DNA of 64,000 bases, from assembly GCA_037043015.1 (NCBI GenBank), contig CM073328.1, forward strand, positions 10,327,495-10,391,494, written 5' to 3'. Made by a program: the position numbers and the translations under genes. Under the pieces are notes generated by a model that saw only the letters and a list, made by a program, of their open reading frames with translations, searched no databases and had not been told where the DNA came from. Source of the stretch: Bryum argenteum (taxonomy: Eukaryota > Streptophyta > Bryopsida > Bryales > Bryaceae). Below are positions 21,064-34,621 of the stretch, one piece after another. Position 1 is the stretch's first letter, and each line of letters begins with the position of its first letter.

Positions 21064-23221
21064 GCAGTGTTTCAATTCACGTTTTTCGTTGTTGCAGCAA
21101 CACTGAAGATTGATAAGGTGACAGATTTCGCTGGTAAGATTACTGTGCTTTCTATCAAATGATTCAAACGGGGTAGAAAGCTACGAGCGGTTTCATATAG
21201 TACTGATGAGACTCTTATTCAAGTGCAAGATAATTTCAGCTGATTTCAGCTTCAAGTTTATCGTAAGGTGCATGCTAACAGTGAGAGTTCTCCCTTTCGA
21301 TCAGGTGTATTTAATTTCGTAATACTTGCTGTGACAACCTTCTTCCTCAGTACCGCACATAACCTTCGCCAGGTCAGTGATGGACGTTCTAACAAATTTT
21401 TAGCGTTCCTCGTTCAAGACGTGTCAATGTTTCATAATTTGATCCTCATTATTCATGAGAGACAGAATTTTGAGAGAATGTGCAGTGTAATGACATTGTT
21501 GGAGTTCCATGTTGCAGATTGTGCTTACGTCCATGGTTGTAGCGTGGGGCCTTCGACTGTCAATCTTTCTTCTCATGCGGTACGAAATTTTTCTGAGCTA
21601 GACATCGCTAGATGTCTGTTTCAACGTGTTGGGGAGGCTGATTTCTTCTTGCATAGCGGGGATTTACACTCGGTATAATAGCACATATACACGTTATCCA
21701 ACATTGAGAGAATTTTTTTTTTTGTATATGTTCCATACTTTGAGGGCATGTGCAGTTTTACAAATCTCTTTGTTTGCTTGTCGATTTGCTTATGCACTAT
21801 GTGTATGTGGGCTTTGACACTGGAACTGTTGAACGCAAGGAGCGTACATCTTGGATTTTAATGCGACCGTTGACTCACAAGATTGTAAGCAGTATTTCAT
21901 GTCAGAGATTATGCACTATGCATCTCAACTTGTTGTCGTGGCTTTGGAGACAGAATACTGGAATGGGGCGAGGATAAGCGCATGGATGGCAAGCGAGACA
22001 ATGTTGCTAGATTCGCTGTATTTTGGACTCTCCAGGTATAGATTTGATCGTTTTCCAGAATCTCAGCTTCATCATAGGACCTTTAACGGCCTTGCAGTCT
22101 AAGGCTATGAAGTGTGATGACAGGGCATATGGGTCTGGACCGTGTCCCTCCCAGTCACTATCGTGAATGGAATAGTAACTCGGAATCCCGGAATTCAAAC
22201 TGCGGATGTGTTGGGGTGGGTACTGTGGTGTATTGGTGTGACCATTGAAGCAGTTGCCGATCAGCAAAAGCTTCAGTTGAAAAGGCATCCAGATGCCCAG
22301 CGGAGATGGTGCGATGTTGGTGTGTGGAAGTGGTCTCGGCATCCAAACTACTTCGGAGAGGTATATAATGTCAGAACCAGAAGACATTAAGTTTCTTTCG
22401 CGGAACGTTTTAGTCACAAATGAGTGTAACCTGTGTGACAGATCTTGTGTTGGTGTGGGATCTTCGTGGCTTCTACGCCCTTGCTGCAAGGTGGCCAATG
22501 GGGAGCTATAGCGAGTCCAATTCTCATCACCCTTTTTCTCCTTTTCCTAAGCGGCATTCCAATACTCGAGGTTTGCATCTCTTACATACCTCAGCAAGTC
22601 CTTTGTTCACTATCTGTGATCCTTACTCATCAGAATCCTAATAGACACAGATTTGTTCTGCTCGTGAGAAAACAATTCATGATATTCAAGACTTGAGACT
22701 GTCCTTTTAACAGAATTTGTGTGCTCCACAATACGTTGAATGGTACAAATAAGTTGCTCTTGGAAATGTGCGACTTCAGCTTGGGTTTGATATTTGTACT
22801 CCTCAATCTTGCCACTGTTAAGTAGGTGCATAATTCTCCTGCCTTGGAAAACGTATTGACTCATCCTAAGAGAACGGGTGTGATATCCATCACTCGATAG
22901 TAGTAAGAAGCAAGCAAGCTTGATCTAAGAATTATATGGTTGTTTTGTATTAGGCATCAGCTGATAAGAAGCATGGAGGTAACCCAGCATATCGAACCTA
23001 CAAAAATACAACGAGGTACGTGAATAGCTTCACAGGAGGATTTTGTAATGCATTTTCATCCTCAATGCATTAACACTATGTTGTGTGACAGCCCACTCAT
23101 TCCGCTCCCACCTGCTCTTTATGGGAGTCTGCCCAAGTGGCTCAAGACTGTATTTCTCTTCGAGTTTCCTTTGTACAGTAAGAAACTGGCTACAGGTGAG
23201 GAGTGTCAACCTTTGAACTAA
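21064..23221 (+). CDS. DUF1295 / steroid 5-alpha-reductase-like membrane oxidoreductase (first exon not found)
   Basis: Eight exons join in phase: 21064-21133, 21305-21372, 21518-21579, 21954-22035, 22124-22360, 22442-22570, 22954-23015 and 23092-23221 (stop taa), giving 279 residues. The family spans the membrane several times; hydrophobic stretches here include FNFVILAVTTFF, VWTVSLPVTIVN and ILITLFLLFLSGIPILE. The conserved C-terminal signature of steroid reductase-like proteins is present as WSRHPNYFGE at the end of exon 5 of this list, preceded by DQQKLQLKRHP. It ends near LFEFPLYSKKL. Plant members are uncharacterised oxidoreductases, so the substrate is unknown. Compared with angiosperm relatives, about 20 N-terminal residues are missing. 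They should come from a short upstream exon ending in phase 0 that I could not place. The 3' end faces the GH1 gene. Confidence 0.85.
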
Positions 23222-23784
23222 ACTACATTGGTTTCTTCTCCTTTTGCTACATTCTCTATGTGTTAGTGATTGGCGAGGTTCATTCTCATTACATAAGCAT
23301 GTTGTCACAAGTGGCTTTGCTTTTGGGTCCATGTTTCTTATCACTTTGTAATCGCAGATTAGGAGTTGAGAACCCACGTGGACCGTGTTGCGAGAGTATT
23401 GCAGTGCATGATATGGATTTTCTATACTTGACGAAAAGGAGTGGATGTACTTGTATTTATCTTAATGTTCACCACAGCTTGCGATCAGTCACAGGATACT
23501 CTCTCTTTGTGATCATTCAGAAAAGGCTTTTCAACAACAATGTTTTTTGGTTGAACGTTAAAAACCACACCAAAATCATGGTAATCACCATACCCCACAA
23601 ACTACTCTGGAATTTCTTCAAGCACTTTATGAAAGACATTCTTCCTAACATGAAATGACTGTTTGTTTGAAACCATATATTGACAAAAAAATGAATAAAT
23701 CATGAAGTAAATTGGTCTAAAAGCTTGCTACTTACAATTAAGTCACACTTCTATGCTAACTTATACAATTGTATCATCTTCTGA
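23222..23784. other. Convergent intergenic region (DUF1295 and GH1 3' ends)
   Basis: Tail-to-tail spacer of 563 bp that should hold both 3' UTRs. No gene or repeat seen. Confidence 0.5.
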
Positions 23785-26700
23785 TTACGAGTCGTCATGC
23801 ATCTTCTGAAGAATCTTGGCAAACCAATGAACCGAGCTCTTTGGGTATCTTGCTAACCCATTTTTGTAGTCAATGTAGTAGAGCCCAAATCGCTTTGTGT
23901 AACCGGCGGACCATTCAAAGTTATCCAAAAGAGACCAAGCAAAGTAGCCACGCACATCGGAACCATCCCTGCAATAGCCAAAAACATGTGTAAGCAATTT
24001 TAACATTTAAAGAAGGATATATAATTTGACATTAGTATTTACTTATGTATGGTAAAATAGCAAAAGAAACCCAACATGTGTCAAAAAAATACTAAATTGC
24101 CCACAATTCTTTGAACGAAAAATTCTCACCGGATTGCTAAGATGAGATTTTGCAAGTAGTCGTGGTAATATTGAATTCGCTTGGGGTCCTTCAATTGCTC
24201 TATGAGTGGCAATGAGTCATCCTTGTTGACTTCATCCCTCCCGTTTTCGGTGATAAACACAATCGGATTATTGTACCGTGCACGGATCCATCCCAATAAT
24301 GTCCGCATTCCAGTTGGAGCTACATGAAGCCATGATGAGCCCGCCTGCAAATTCGACAACAAAAAAAAAGAATGTTATTACATTGGAAGCACCCATTTCC
24401 ATCCTAAAAACCATAGTATGGAACCCCTACCTTTACCAATCACTTGCTTTAATTTCACGACGTAGTAGTACTTTTGACATGTGTTTCTATTACATGCATC
24501 ATAATAATGTCGCCATAGTATTATGTGAGGACCAACTTTTCTAATGAAATTTCATTATTTTAATAAGATGAGTTCTAAATCTCCTCGTATCCAAATTGAC
24601 TCTCTTCTTAATATACATGCAAGCATTTTTACATGATTGGTAATAGGTGCCTCTACCTTAGCAAAATCCGGAACCATATTTATTCATGTTTATAACAAAT
24701 AAGCATATTAGTATGAGGATATGAGATTACCTGTTCTCCAATCAAAACGCCATCCTTGTATGCTGCAATACACCCACAAATGCAATTAATTTATATACTT
24801 CAATTATATATACCCAAAAACAATTGGTATTATCATTTTTTTGAATTTTTTAAATTTTTTTTTTGGGGGTAGTGCTTATATATACCTGTTTTGATGAGCT
24901 CTCCTGTGCTTTCATTGTACGTTGCATATTCTGAAGTGTAGTGATTGATGCCCATAAAGTCTTGCGAGCCTTTGATGAGTGCGGATTGCTCTTTTGTGAA
25001 AGTTGGTAAGTTTGAGCCTAACCTTGCTCGCATTGAAGCGGGATAGTCACCGAAAAATATCGGATCCAAGTACCTGAAAAAAAACAAGGAAAAAAATACA
25101 TCAAATTATCGAATTTGCCTCTAATTTGTCATCCTCCCTCGGAGGAGGTAGACAACATTGAAGAGGCAAATATTCATGTTTTTACTATGCAGTTTCTAGT
25201 ATAGTCGGACATTCCCAACATCAGACGGACATGTCAAACACGATAATTTAGATAGACATTACCGAAAGTGTGTCGTGCAAGACAACCCTACATGTGAACA
25301 TGAACTTACCATCCTAAAAAGCCTTCAAGTGCCTCCTGTGCGGCTTTACGGTCCGAGGGTGAATTTTCGTCGAGGGGCCTAAACCAAGCGCAATCGGCGG
25401 TAAGGCCAATCATACCCTCCTGGGTATCCTGTATTTTCATAAATAAAACAACCATCATAACATCATTAAGTTTTATCGTGGCTAGCTTTTTCCAAAAAAA
25501 TATGATAATATTTAAGGAAATTTAGAGGAATAAGAAAGAAACGATTCTTGAGAAATAACAAGAAATTTGTATTAATTGGAAAATAGTATTTAGGACAACC
25601 AAATAACATGGAATGATTAGTTACCTTGAATTCTTTTCGGTATATGTCCACCGCAAGTGCATGAGAAAGCAATGCATGATGGCTAACAAGGTACGGCTCC
25701 GCATCGGAGTTGCCCCTTGCGCATACTTTACGATCGGAGCATCGTCCCGGTGCAGCATTTCCCATGTAGTACCCATTCAATGCAAAGCTATGGATCTCGT
25801 TGAACGTAATCCAATGCTTCACTTTCGACCCCCATCTCTCAAAACAAAATCGCGCGTACCGCCCAAATGCGTCACTAAATATAATAATTATACTTTGTTA
25901 GATTGAAATATGATATGCTATGTTTCTATGGAAAATTTTGTGCTAGTTTGATTCGTTACGTTGTTGCCATGATTCAAGTCTTTGCAAAAAACATGTTCTA
26001 AACCTAGACAAGTAGATTATTAATACTAACGTATTTATGATCACGCAACATATTCAAATTGTTATCGTTAAGTTTTTCTTAACACGTGACCAAAATTTGA
26101 ATTTGAGAAATCTATATGCATGCATTTCATGAGAATCTTCCAATGTTTCTAACAAAATACTCTAATTTTGGACTTTTGAATAGATGAAGCTTACACTATT
26201 TTGGGGTTCAACCATCCATTGATTGAGTCTTCAAGAGCTTGAGGTAAATCCCAATGATATAGAGTAACAAAAGGCTCAATATCATGCTCCAACAACGTGT
26301 CGATGAGAGAGTCGTAATATTGGACTCCCTCCCAATTCACTTCACCTATTCCCTCTACAACAATTGACATCACATCCACAATCATCAGAAGAGGTAGTAG
26401 CAACTTGTAAGGCAAAAAACAAAACCACGTTTACTCAAAAGAAAAAGATAAGAGAAACTAAACCCATAGTTTTTCAGAAATATGATACTTACTTGGAAAG
26501 ATACGTGGCCATGCAATAGAAAACCGGTAAGCCTCCATGTTCAAATCCTTCAACAACCACACATCTTCCTGAACAAACCAACATTATCGAAACGTTAGTG
26601 TACAAAAATTTGACATTAATAAGGAGTGAAACACCATGACTTCCTTCATACCAAAAAATAACTATCTCCAGACTAGTAAGAATATAGCAATTCCTATGGA

Positions 26701-27928
26701 GAATCTTTTTGTGTGGGAATCTCAACAAATTGATAAAGGAGTACCAACATTATGGGTTCTTCAATATTGTTAGATATATACATTGCACAAATATTGAGAA
26801 ACCCAACTTGTCATGTTTTAGTAATCATTATCCACAAAATGACTTAAAAATTGTAAATCAATCATAAAATTGGCCAATTATGATTGGTTTGAGTCATTGT
26901 GGACTATAACAAAGGTGTATTAGCAAATTTATATACGTCCAATAATAATGTACAAGCCTTTTCCAATAAAGAACAATTAAATTTATTAGTTGGTTCTTAC
27001 CTTATAACGGTGATATTGATTCACAGCAACGTCTCCATTCGAATTATCCTCTATTTTTCCTGCTCAAGAGCCAAAATATCAACAATGAGACCCAAAAAAA
27101 ATAAAAAATACACAAATATTACTAAGAAAAAGGTAAACTAAAGTGGTAACTACATACAACTTAAAATAAAATATAGATAAATGCCACTTTTAATTGGTGC
27201 TTTTCATTGATTTAAAAATGTGTTTTGTAATGAAATAAAATAATTGTATGTTACCTGCTTGATGTGAGAAAGTATCCCAAATACTTGGGCCCCTTCCATC
27301 CTCCCTTGCAGCGCCTTCATACTAACACAAAGAATTAAAAACCACACTAATTAAACCTCCGTAGTATTACAATCTTTGTTGTATTTGACATTTTCATTTT
27401 GGTGCTAAACACCTCTTTAAATATTTGTTATGTTATACTCCCCTTTGTCTTTGGAAAAAAAACCATAATTTAATATAATTTCCTCGTCTCAAAAAGAAAC
27501 CAAGATTTGAATAATAATGAGTAATCCAAACCATGTTGTTGATTGTGACCATTGAAGAAAATTCACTCATTTTTACAGCAAATCATGAATTTTTTTCAGA
27601 GACAGATTGAGTAATTTTCTTTAAAGACTATTATCCAAAATGATTGTACGACATGGTTGAACAAATCACTATACAATACATGTACTTGAAAGGTACATTT
27701 GATAAATAGTAACTTGTCCTACAGGACATGAAATGAATAGTGATTTTTCCAATATGACAAATATGGAAAGTCTTCAAATACCTGATAAGCAGCCGTTGCA
27801 GTGCCAAAGATGAATCCCTTAGGGAAACTTGATCTAGCAACAAGTGGAATCTCCTCACCACTTGCAAACGATGCAAAACATAAAACAACGAGAATCACTC
27901 CCAAAGCTCCTCCTCGTGTTCGACCCAT
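23785..27928 (-). CDS. Beta-glucosidase, glycoside hydrolase family 1
   Basis: Eleven exons on the minus strand join without leftover bases into 498 residues: 27928-27782, 27321-27255, 27059-27001, 26568-26493, 26354-26195, 25874-25625, 25428-25310, 25073-24886, 24762-24731, 24344-24130 and 23968-23785. Residues 1-24 form a signal peptide (hydrophobic core [13 protein letters not shown], then SGEE), so secretion, or vacuole or apoplast location, is expected. The GH1 N-terminal signature is [15 protein letters not shown]. The acid/base motif is TFNEI (E196), where most members have TFNEP. The nucleophile motif is ITENG (E399). [20 protein letters not shown] is the aglycone and C-terminal GH1 signature. 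The length matches plant GH1 enzymes, which hydrolyse beta-glucosides such as defence glycosides, hormone conjugates or cell-wall oligomers. The substrate cannot be told. Confidence 0.95.
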
Positions 27929-28472
27929 CTCGACAAAATAGCCCTAAAATTCTGCAAATCAACATACCACCAAACAACAAGAAAACGAATATTATTTCAA
28001 AGACTTTTCCTCATATAACAATAAAATCTCAAATCGAGAACAAAAAAACAAAACTTTGGACGTTCCACTGTTCATGTTTCTAGTATAATTCAAAACTATA
28101 ATATAACTTTGTTGACATTCAATTAAAAGAAAGAAAGACAGAAGACTCCATGCTACTTTGTACCTCAACCTTTCTGAAAAGAGACTGTCCTATCAACTTG
28201 CAGACTATAATCTCACCCTCACTAATAACTGATCAAAGTCTCATCAACCCAAAGCTTTTAGTACAAAATCAGCCAACATTCATTCTTCAAAAAATTCTTG
28301 TGACTAAAAAATCAGATTATGAAATGTTGAGCCAACAGCAAGAATGTAACAAAATCACTAAAGTGGCTCAGGCATATGATTTCGTATCTAATCAGTAGCG
28401 ACTGTTTTGGAGTATGAACCGGTACTGTAGATGAGACTTTTGAAATGTACTCGAACAAGAGTATTGACTCTT

Positions 28473-28607
28473 GTGCATACAAATCATGTGTTGTTTGATG
28501 TGCATACAAATCATGTGTTGTTTGATGTGCATACAAATCATGTGTTGTTTGATGTGCATACAAATCATGTGTTGTTTGATGTGCATACAAATCATGTGTT
28601 CTCTGAT
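28473..28607. repeat. 27-bp minisatellite, five copies
   Basis: Four near-identical units beginning gtgcatacaaatcatgtg and ending ttgtttgat are followed by a fifth with a changed end (ttctctgat). Because 27 is divisible by three, open frames arise on both strands; these are not genes. Confidence 0.92.
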
Positions 28608-29650
28608 GCACTGGAATCCTGCACACAAGATTCTATTCCGTTCTATGTAGAAGCGGCACTTTCGGTGCCTCTACCTTAGCAGTAGATCGATCGAACAAAG
28701 GTTGAACAATCACTCTACAACTTAAACGAAGAAAGAATTTACTGATGTATCGATGAATCCATTACTTATTATGTAGAAGCTCCGAAGCAACAGTAATCAT
28801 CTGGAGTTCTAGATTCTGTCAGTACGACCGCAAGCTCTTGCAGGCTCAGTGAAATTCGATCGAACATGTGCAGTACTTCGATCTTCAACTTAAGATCATC
28901 ACAAAACACATCAACTTACAACTTGCCGCGATCGATCGATCGTTCGACCAACTGTCTCCATCACTAACTTAGATCGATCCATCACACGAAATATAACCTC
29001 TGACCACAAGTTCAACAAAAACAGGCTCGAACGAAATCAAAAACTTAAAGAAAAGCTGCACAATCGAACGTGTGCAGTAACTCTTGAATAACTCCATACC
29101 TCGTGAAAGAATGCGGAACGACCTATCGTTCGATCATCGGACAAGCCGCCTTAGCTAAAGACAGCAACGATGCACTGGATTCGACCCACAACAAGACAGA
29201 CAGAGAGACGAAGAATCAATGGAGTTGGGAAAACTGAACGATCGACAATCAAGTGAGGAAGTTACTGCAATCAAGTCGACTACGATGTATTGATGATGAA
29301 TCTCTTGAATGGAATGGACGGAGCGTGGTACAGTACGAGGGAGGATGATTGAGAGACTGGGTTGCGCCCCACTTTACTGATACTTATAGCAACGGTACCG
29401 TCAGGTGGTGGGGATGACCAGTGCAAAACGTGATTGTTTGCTTTATTCTCTTCGAAGAACAATCAATGGATGTTTCTATTTGGTCGTCACTCTCTCTTGA
29501 GGATGTTGTGTTGCTTTTTGTTGGGGAGTATGACGCAAGAATCGTGCCGTAGTTCACGTGTTCGTTAATCACTCAATCTTCGTAGGCGGTAGGCTGAGTC
29601 AACATCCACCGAAGAAGCAGTATACATAAAGTGATTGATACAAAAACACT

Positions 29651-29910
29651 AGTAGAAAATGATGTCTAAAAGTTACATGTCCGGAATTACACAAAACTGA
29701 TTAAAAAATTAAAAAAATAAAAAAATCTATAACTTTGTGTCCCTCAATCAATTATCACAATTTGATCAAATTTTTGCTGATTCAATAATGGTGTAGGTTG
29801 GTCTACTACACTGGTAAAAATTTAGGAGATATTGGTGGTTGTGTTGATTGATTTGAGGATACAAAGTTGTAAAAAAAATAACTATGTAATTCCGGACACA
29901 CCATTTTCTA
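29651..29910. mobile_element. MITE with GTAGAAAATG TIRs
   Basis: The left end reads GTAGAAAATGATGTC and then gtccggaattac. The right end is the inverse (gtaattccggacacaccattttctac). The interior is AT-rich and has no coding capacity. It abuts the next MITE. Confidence 0.6.
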
Positions 29911-30133
29911 CTACAGTAAATAGGTAGATTAGTGTTAGATTTTTATAAGATTTGAAAATGCTATAAGTTTTTACTTCTAGTAAAAAAAATTTACCAAGAG
30001 TATTGACTCCGATACTCAAGAAGGATCCACATCTTGGCGGATATAGAGGGTAAAAATATTGACCAACAGTAAAAACTTATGACATGTTTATATAAATTAG
30101 TGTGTCTAACACTAATCTACCTATTTAGTGTAG
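29911..30133. mobile_element. MITE with 28-bp TIRs
   Basis: The left end 29911-29938 (ctacagtaaataggtagatt and on) and the right end 30106-30133 are inverted copies with one mismatch over 28 bases. The interior is AT-rich and non-coding. Confidence 0.75.
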
Positions 30134-30607
30134 TGAAAAGCTTTTTTTGGTATTTGGGAAGATTGCATCTACTTTGCGTTCCAAATTAGGTGTGTAAGTC
30201 ATGGTTTATTTGTTATTAATGATGATATGAATCGAATGGCAGGGTCTTGGGGTCCCGAATATTCCCAAGAGCAATTTCAAAATTACATTGCACCTCTCCA
30301 TAAAACTCTATGAGAAAAGATTTCTATGTTTTTTGAATGGAGATTCAAAAAAACAAATTCTTTCTTCTAATAGTGGAACTTACCAAATGAGAATATTCAT
30401 ATGGAAGTCGGAGGTCCCGCCAACGTGCTCATACTTAAGAAGTCCCCGCATTTAGCCTTAGTTAGGGGAGCAAATATGTATGGCTTGGAGATGTTTTAGG
30501 AAAAGACTTGGGGGGGGGATGATTTTAGGGAACTACATGAATTACTTTTGAGAGAGCTTTAGCTTGCATGTAATGGATAAGTTTGAGATCATAAATTTGA
30601 CCTCACT

Positions 30608-31058
30608 TTAACCCTTAAAGGTCCCTTGGGGATAGTATGTACGGTGGCGTATAATTGAGATTTGCTACCAACAAGAAACTCTATATTGTGATCTTAAAAG
30701 CTTAGTAGAACCGCATGGATTTATATGTCAACTTGTTCTTTGAACTCAAATCTATTTAAGGTATGCACTCATAACCGGTTGCTGTCGTTGTCAATGCTTA
30801 CGTGGCTTCATCCCATTGCGCAACCCGTCCCATCACCATCACAAATTACAACTCATAACCTTCTCTCCTATCAACTTGTATCCTACACCCTTGGATCATG
30901 AAGATCAAGGGTTGTGATTAAAGAGTGCACAACCGGTTATGAACGATAACCGACTCGCCGCTACGCGGCTCGACCAGTTATCTAATCCATTCCAATACAA
31001 CCAAAATACGTTGTATTCTAGCAACCAAAATATGGTTGTTCAGACCTTTAAGGGTTAA
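30608..31058. mobile_element. MITE family A, copy 1 (TTAA-flanked)
   Basis: Terminal inverted repeats are TTAACCCTTAAAGGTC at the left and its inverse at the right (31043-31058). The left half (cttggggatagtatgtacg, ttgctaccaacaagaaactc) matches copies ending at 36217 and starting at 46867. The middle differs from the other copies, so this may be a rearranged member. Confidence 0.75.
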
Positions 31059-33229
31059 GGAGTCTTACTTTAGTCGATAAAGTTTCTTATCATTAGTATG
31101 ATACTAATGTAGTTTATTCAATTTTATAAGCTAGAAATGATGTTACATTATTGTTGAACCCTAATTTCAGCATTTTGTGTACCTTGTGGCATCTCTGGCA
31201 TAGATACAGTTCTGAAGTACAAGAACATTCTTTGTGTTGCATGTAGAACCTCCACAAGTTTAACCCTGGAACATTGGAGCCCATCATTGTTAGTAGATGA
31301 TGAGGAAGTTGGGAAGATGATTCTGGATTAAAAAAACGTTGTCTATCGTTCAGTATCAGATCTCAAATTCATTCATCGGACACTTTGTGTCCGCTTAATT
31401 CATCGTTCTAGGGTAAAAGACATGAGCATGATTCGCTTTGTTTTTTGGGAGGATGATTCGCTTTGTTTTTTGGGAGGATGACAAATCTGATGCAAACCTC
31501 AACTTTGTTATTTCTTTAAACATTGTCTTAATCTCATTTCATCGTTTTTTTTTTTTTTTTTTTTTTAAGACACAAATAAAGGGTAACCTTTACTGCAGAT
31601 GAAAAACAATGTACAAGGGCCATGGCAAAGTGCGAACCAAAAGAAAAAGGAAATAAAAAAAATAAAAAAAGGTAAGAAGTAGGAATACAAGAAAGTACTT
31701 TTGCTTCAAAGACATGCAGGGCATGCAAATTCCAATGATTTGATTCTCAAAGTATTGATTGCCATGAACGTAGGAAAAAGCATCATTGCAATCTCTTCAA
31801 TCTTCATGCAGAAAAAACATTAAGTGTCAAATATTGGACAGGAAGAGTCAGTGGGATGCTGGGGTTTCTATTTCTCTCAAATTAATGAAGCAATTGAATC
31901 TTCCTTGCAAGCTTATAAATCTTTTGGAGGTTTAAATTACCTGAACTTCTAAAGTTTAACTTCTGAATCTCCTTGGTGTTATTTGGAAGCTTAAAACCTC
32001 GAAGTTCTGATTTTCTACCTCTATGCACTTCAAAGGGGGGGTGGGTGATTTTCTGGTTGGGGTACCCAAAAAGGTTGTCCCATGAACAATTGCACTCTAT
32101 GCTGGTGTGACAAACATATCCATTTTTAAACTGTATTACAATAAGACTACATTAGACGTGGTTTTAGTTGTCTATACTTATAATGTATCAAGAAAAAAAA
32201 TTAAAAATTAAAAAAAATATTTGGAAGTAATTTTATTTGATTTTTAGTTGAAAAAGTAAGTCATGTCCCAATAACCTAAAATCCATAGAATCAAGCAAAT
32301 GGAATATCAACCATTTTTATTTTAATATAATTTTTGAATATGACCTACATCTTCTTGTATAGAATACAAAATAATTTATTTAATAATAAAAAAATTAATT
32401 CATTGTGCACTATAATGCCTGCAAATCCCCAAATTCAACACTTTTTCCCTCATCTATGAATGGATCCAAAAAAAATAAAAAATCTAAAAGAAAATCTATA
32501 GGCATATATACTTTGATTTCAGTGAGGTGCATGATATTTTATTTTCTATTTTAGGGTCTTTTTACTTGATTAAAATGACTAAATTAGACAAACTTTGGAG
32601 GTTTTCAATAAAAATAACCTAATTAGTGTGTCCAAAAAGTGATACCCCAAGCTTACCATTGCCCGGGTGTGAACCATTTTTTTATTTCTTTTTGAAATGA
32701 ACTTCCAAATGTGGGAACATATACCCTTGAGCTATTGATAGTTTCTGTCCCAAAAATTGTCTCGTTGTATGTTTACCATTTGAGGGCAGCTTTTGTTTTT
32801 GGGTTTTCAAACATTTGGCATGTTTTACCATTGCAAGCCAATTATGTGAAATCTAAAATAGTTTTTCATGAATTTCTTTTCATAGGTTTGATATTTAGAT
32901 GCATCCCAACAACTTTGTAGTTGGAAGATTTTTGATCTAAATAACTATGGTATTGGCTTTGCAATGATGTTTCTACAATGAAAAAAGTGAAAAAATGGAT
33001 GATTTTTGAAGAGCTAGATCTCCTTCATCCACCGTTAGATTTTGACTTTATTTTTTGGGATGGATTCCAATTATAGTCTATTTTTAGTGGTAGAAACCTT
33101 GACCCAATCCAGGATATATTGAAGAAAAGGCATGGATTTGAGTGCGAGGGGTCTAGTTTTTGACTATTTTTCCTTTGAAAATTTTTTGGCAGTTTTCACA
33201 ACTACAAGGCTACTATTTGAGCCAAGATT

Positions 33230-33567
33230 TTTTTTTTATGAATTTTTTTGGTACAAGAGTGTTTTTGAGATGAAGATGAACAACTTTCTAGTTGCTGATC
33301 TTTTGATTGCAAATTTCATGTTGGTAGTATCTTCACTCCAAAGTGAAAATGATGGTATTTTGTAGCCTGTTTTGCGCATTAATATGTTACGATCTCGCAA
33401 TCTATGAGGTCCCATGAGTCAAGTTTTGGTCCACATGATCTACTACAAGTCCATTACGAGTTTGTATGGTTGAGATCTGAATAGCTTATCTTTATTTTCA
33501 TCTATATCATCTTCTTTTGAAAATGAGTTTTTGGCTAAAAATACCCCCAAGGACGTTTAGGGGTTAA
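33230..33567 (+). repeat. Decayed dispersed repeat, copy 2, ending in a TTAA-type terminus
   Basis: It aligns with 18810-19100 at the DNA and peptide level. Its right edge is ggacgtttaggggttaa, the inverse of the CCCY-type ends of the TTAA-flanked MITEs. The matching left end was not found, so the repeat may be a truncated longer element of the same superfamily. Confidence 0.4.
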
Positions 33568-34032
33568 GATGCTTGGGAATGTGAGTAATGATTTGGTTGT
33601 GAACATACTCCTTGAAAAAAATTTGAAAAAAATGTGCATATAAATTTAAACCGCCCCATTTCGGCTCTCAACCAAAGGATTGTCCTAGAAGACTCAAAAA
33701 TTTAACTTTGACTTTGCAAATTTTACCACATACAACTTATATGTATTGCTACACTCACTAATGCCCATTTTAGAAGACAATGAGATAGGTCCCATTTCGA
33801 AAGATTTGACATGGGTCACACGATATACACACTTGAAATCCCTCCTGGAAAAAATAAGACGTATCAGGTAGTTTGTGGTATTGTGTTCATATTTTCCATA
33901 ATTTCTCCGCCTACGTGCACTTATTTTTCAGATCCCCTTTGAGTGATTTTAAGGAAGTCCTACAATCTTGCAAATGACCGCTTGGATTCCACATCCAATG
34001 CTCATACATCCTTTGAAACCAATCACCCATAT

Positions 34033-34214
<182 letters not shown>

Positions 34215-34621
34215 AAAATTAGACCCTTCACCTAGGATGTCCAAAATCCCAAAAGCCCACTTTGGTACTCTTGGATCTCTAAAGTCAAGATGGAGCTTTA
34301 TATTAGGATTTTCATAAACATATGTAGTCCCAATCATTCATTTCATGTTGTTGGTTTCATTTGTTGGGGGACCACAAATGCCGTGAAAAACATAACCACT
34401 ATGTGACATGCGAACAAACCCCTTCACAAAGTTTGTGTGCTACACAAGTATTCAAACATATTTTTGTTTGGTAAGGTACATGGGGGCCTTGACAATGGCC
34501 CAATAATGAAAAAGCTTGGAGTACAAGTACCAGTACTATTTTCTGTACTGCCCCTTGATACCGATTGATTCACCGCCTCTTTTCAATTCACAAATACTTG
34601 AAAAATTATTTTACTTGGTAA

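Larger units (their letters stand above)
27929..30607. other. Upstream region of the GH1 gene with small repeats
   Basis: This contains the presumed GH1 promoter and 5' UTR, a minisatellite and two adjoining MITEs, listed separately. From about 28680 to 29600 the sequence is less AT-rich and has several cgatcgatcg motifs. I see no convincing gene; frames at 29280-29572 (-) match nothing known. A decayed segment at about 30240-30450 (cccgaatattccca, cattgcacctctcc) resembles 45735-45960. Confidence 0.5.

Noticed and set aside
22007-22498. 163-codon minus-strand frame
   Set aside because: Antisense shadow of the DUF1295 exons 22124-22360 and 22442-22570, which have family similarity and matching splice phases.
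28312-28679. Frames of about 80-104 codons with repeated HTNHVLFDV or ICMHIKQHM units; also considered as a CRISPR-like array
   Set aside because: They come from a 27-bp minisatellite read in several frames. Units are contiguous, with no unique spacers, so it is not a CRISPR array.
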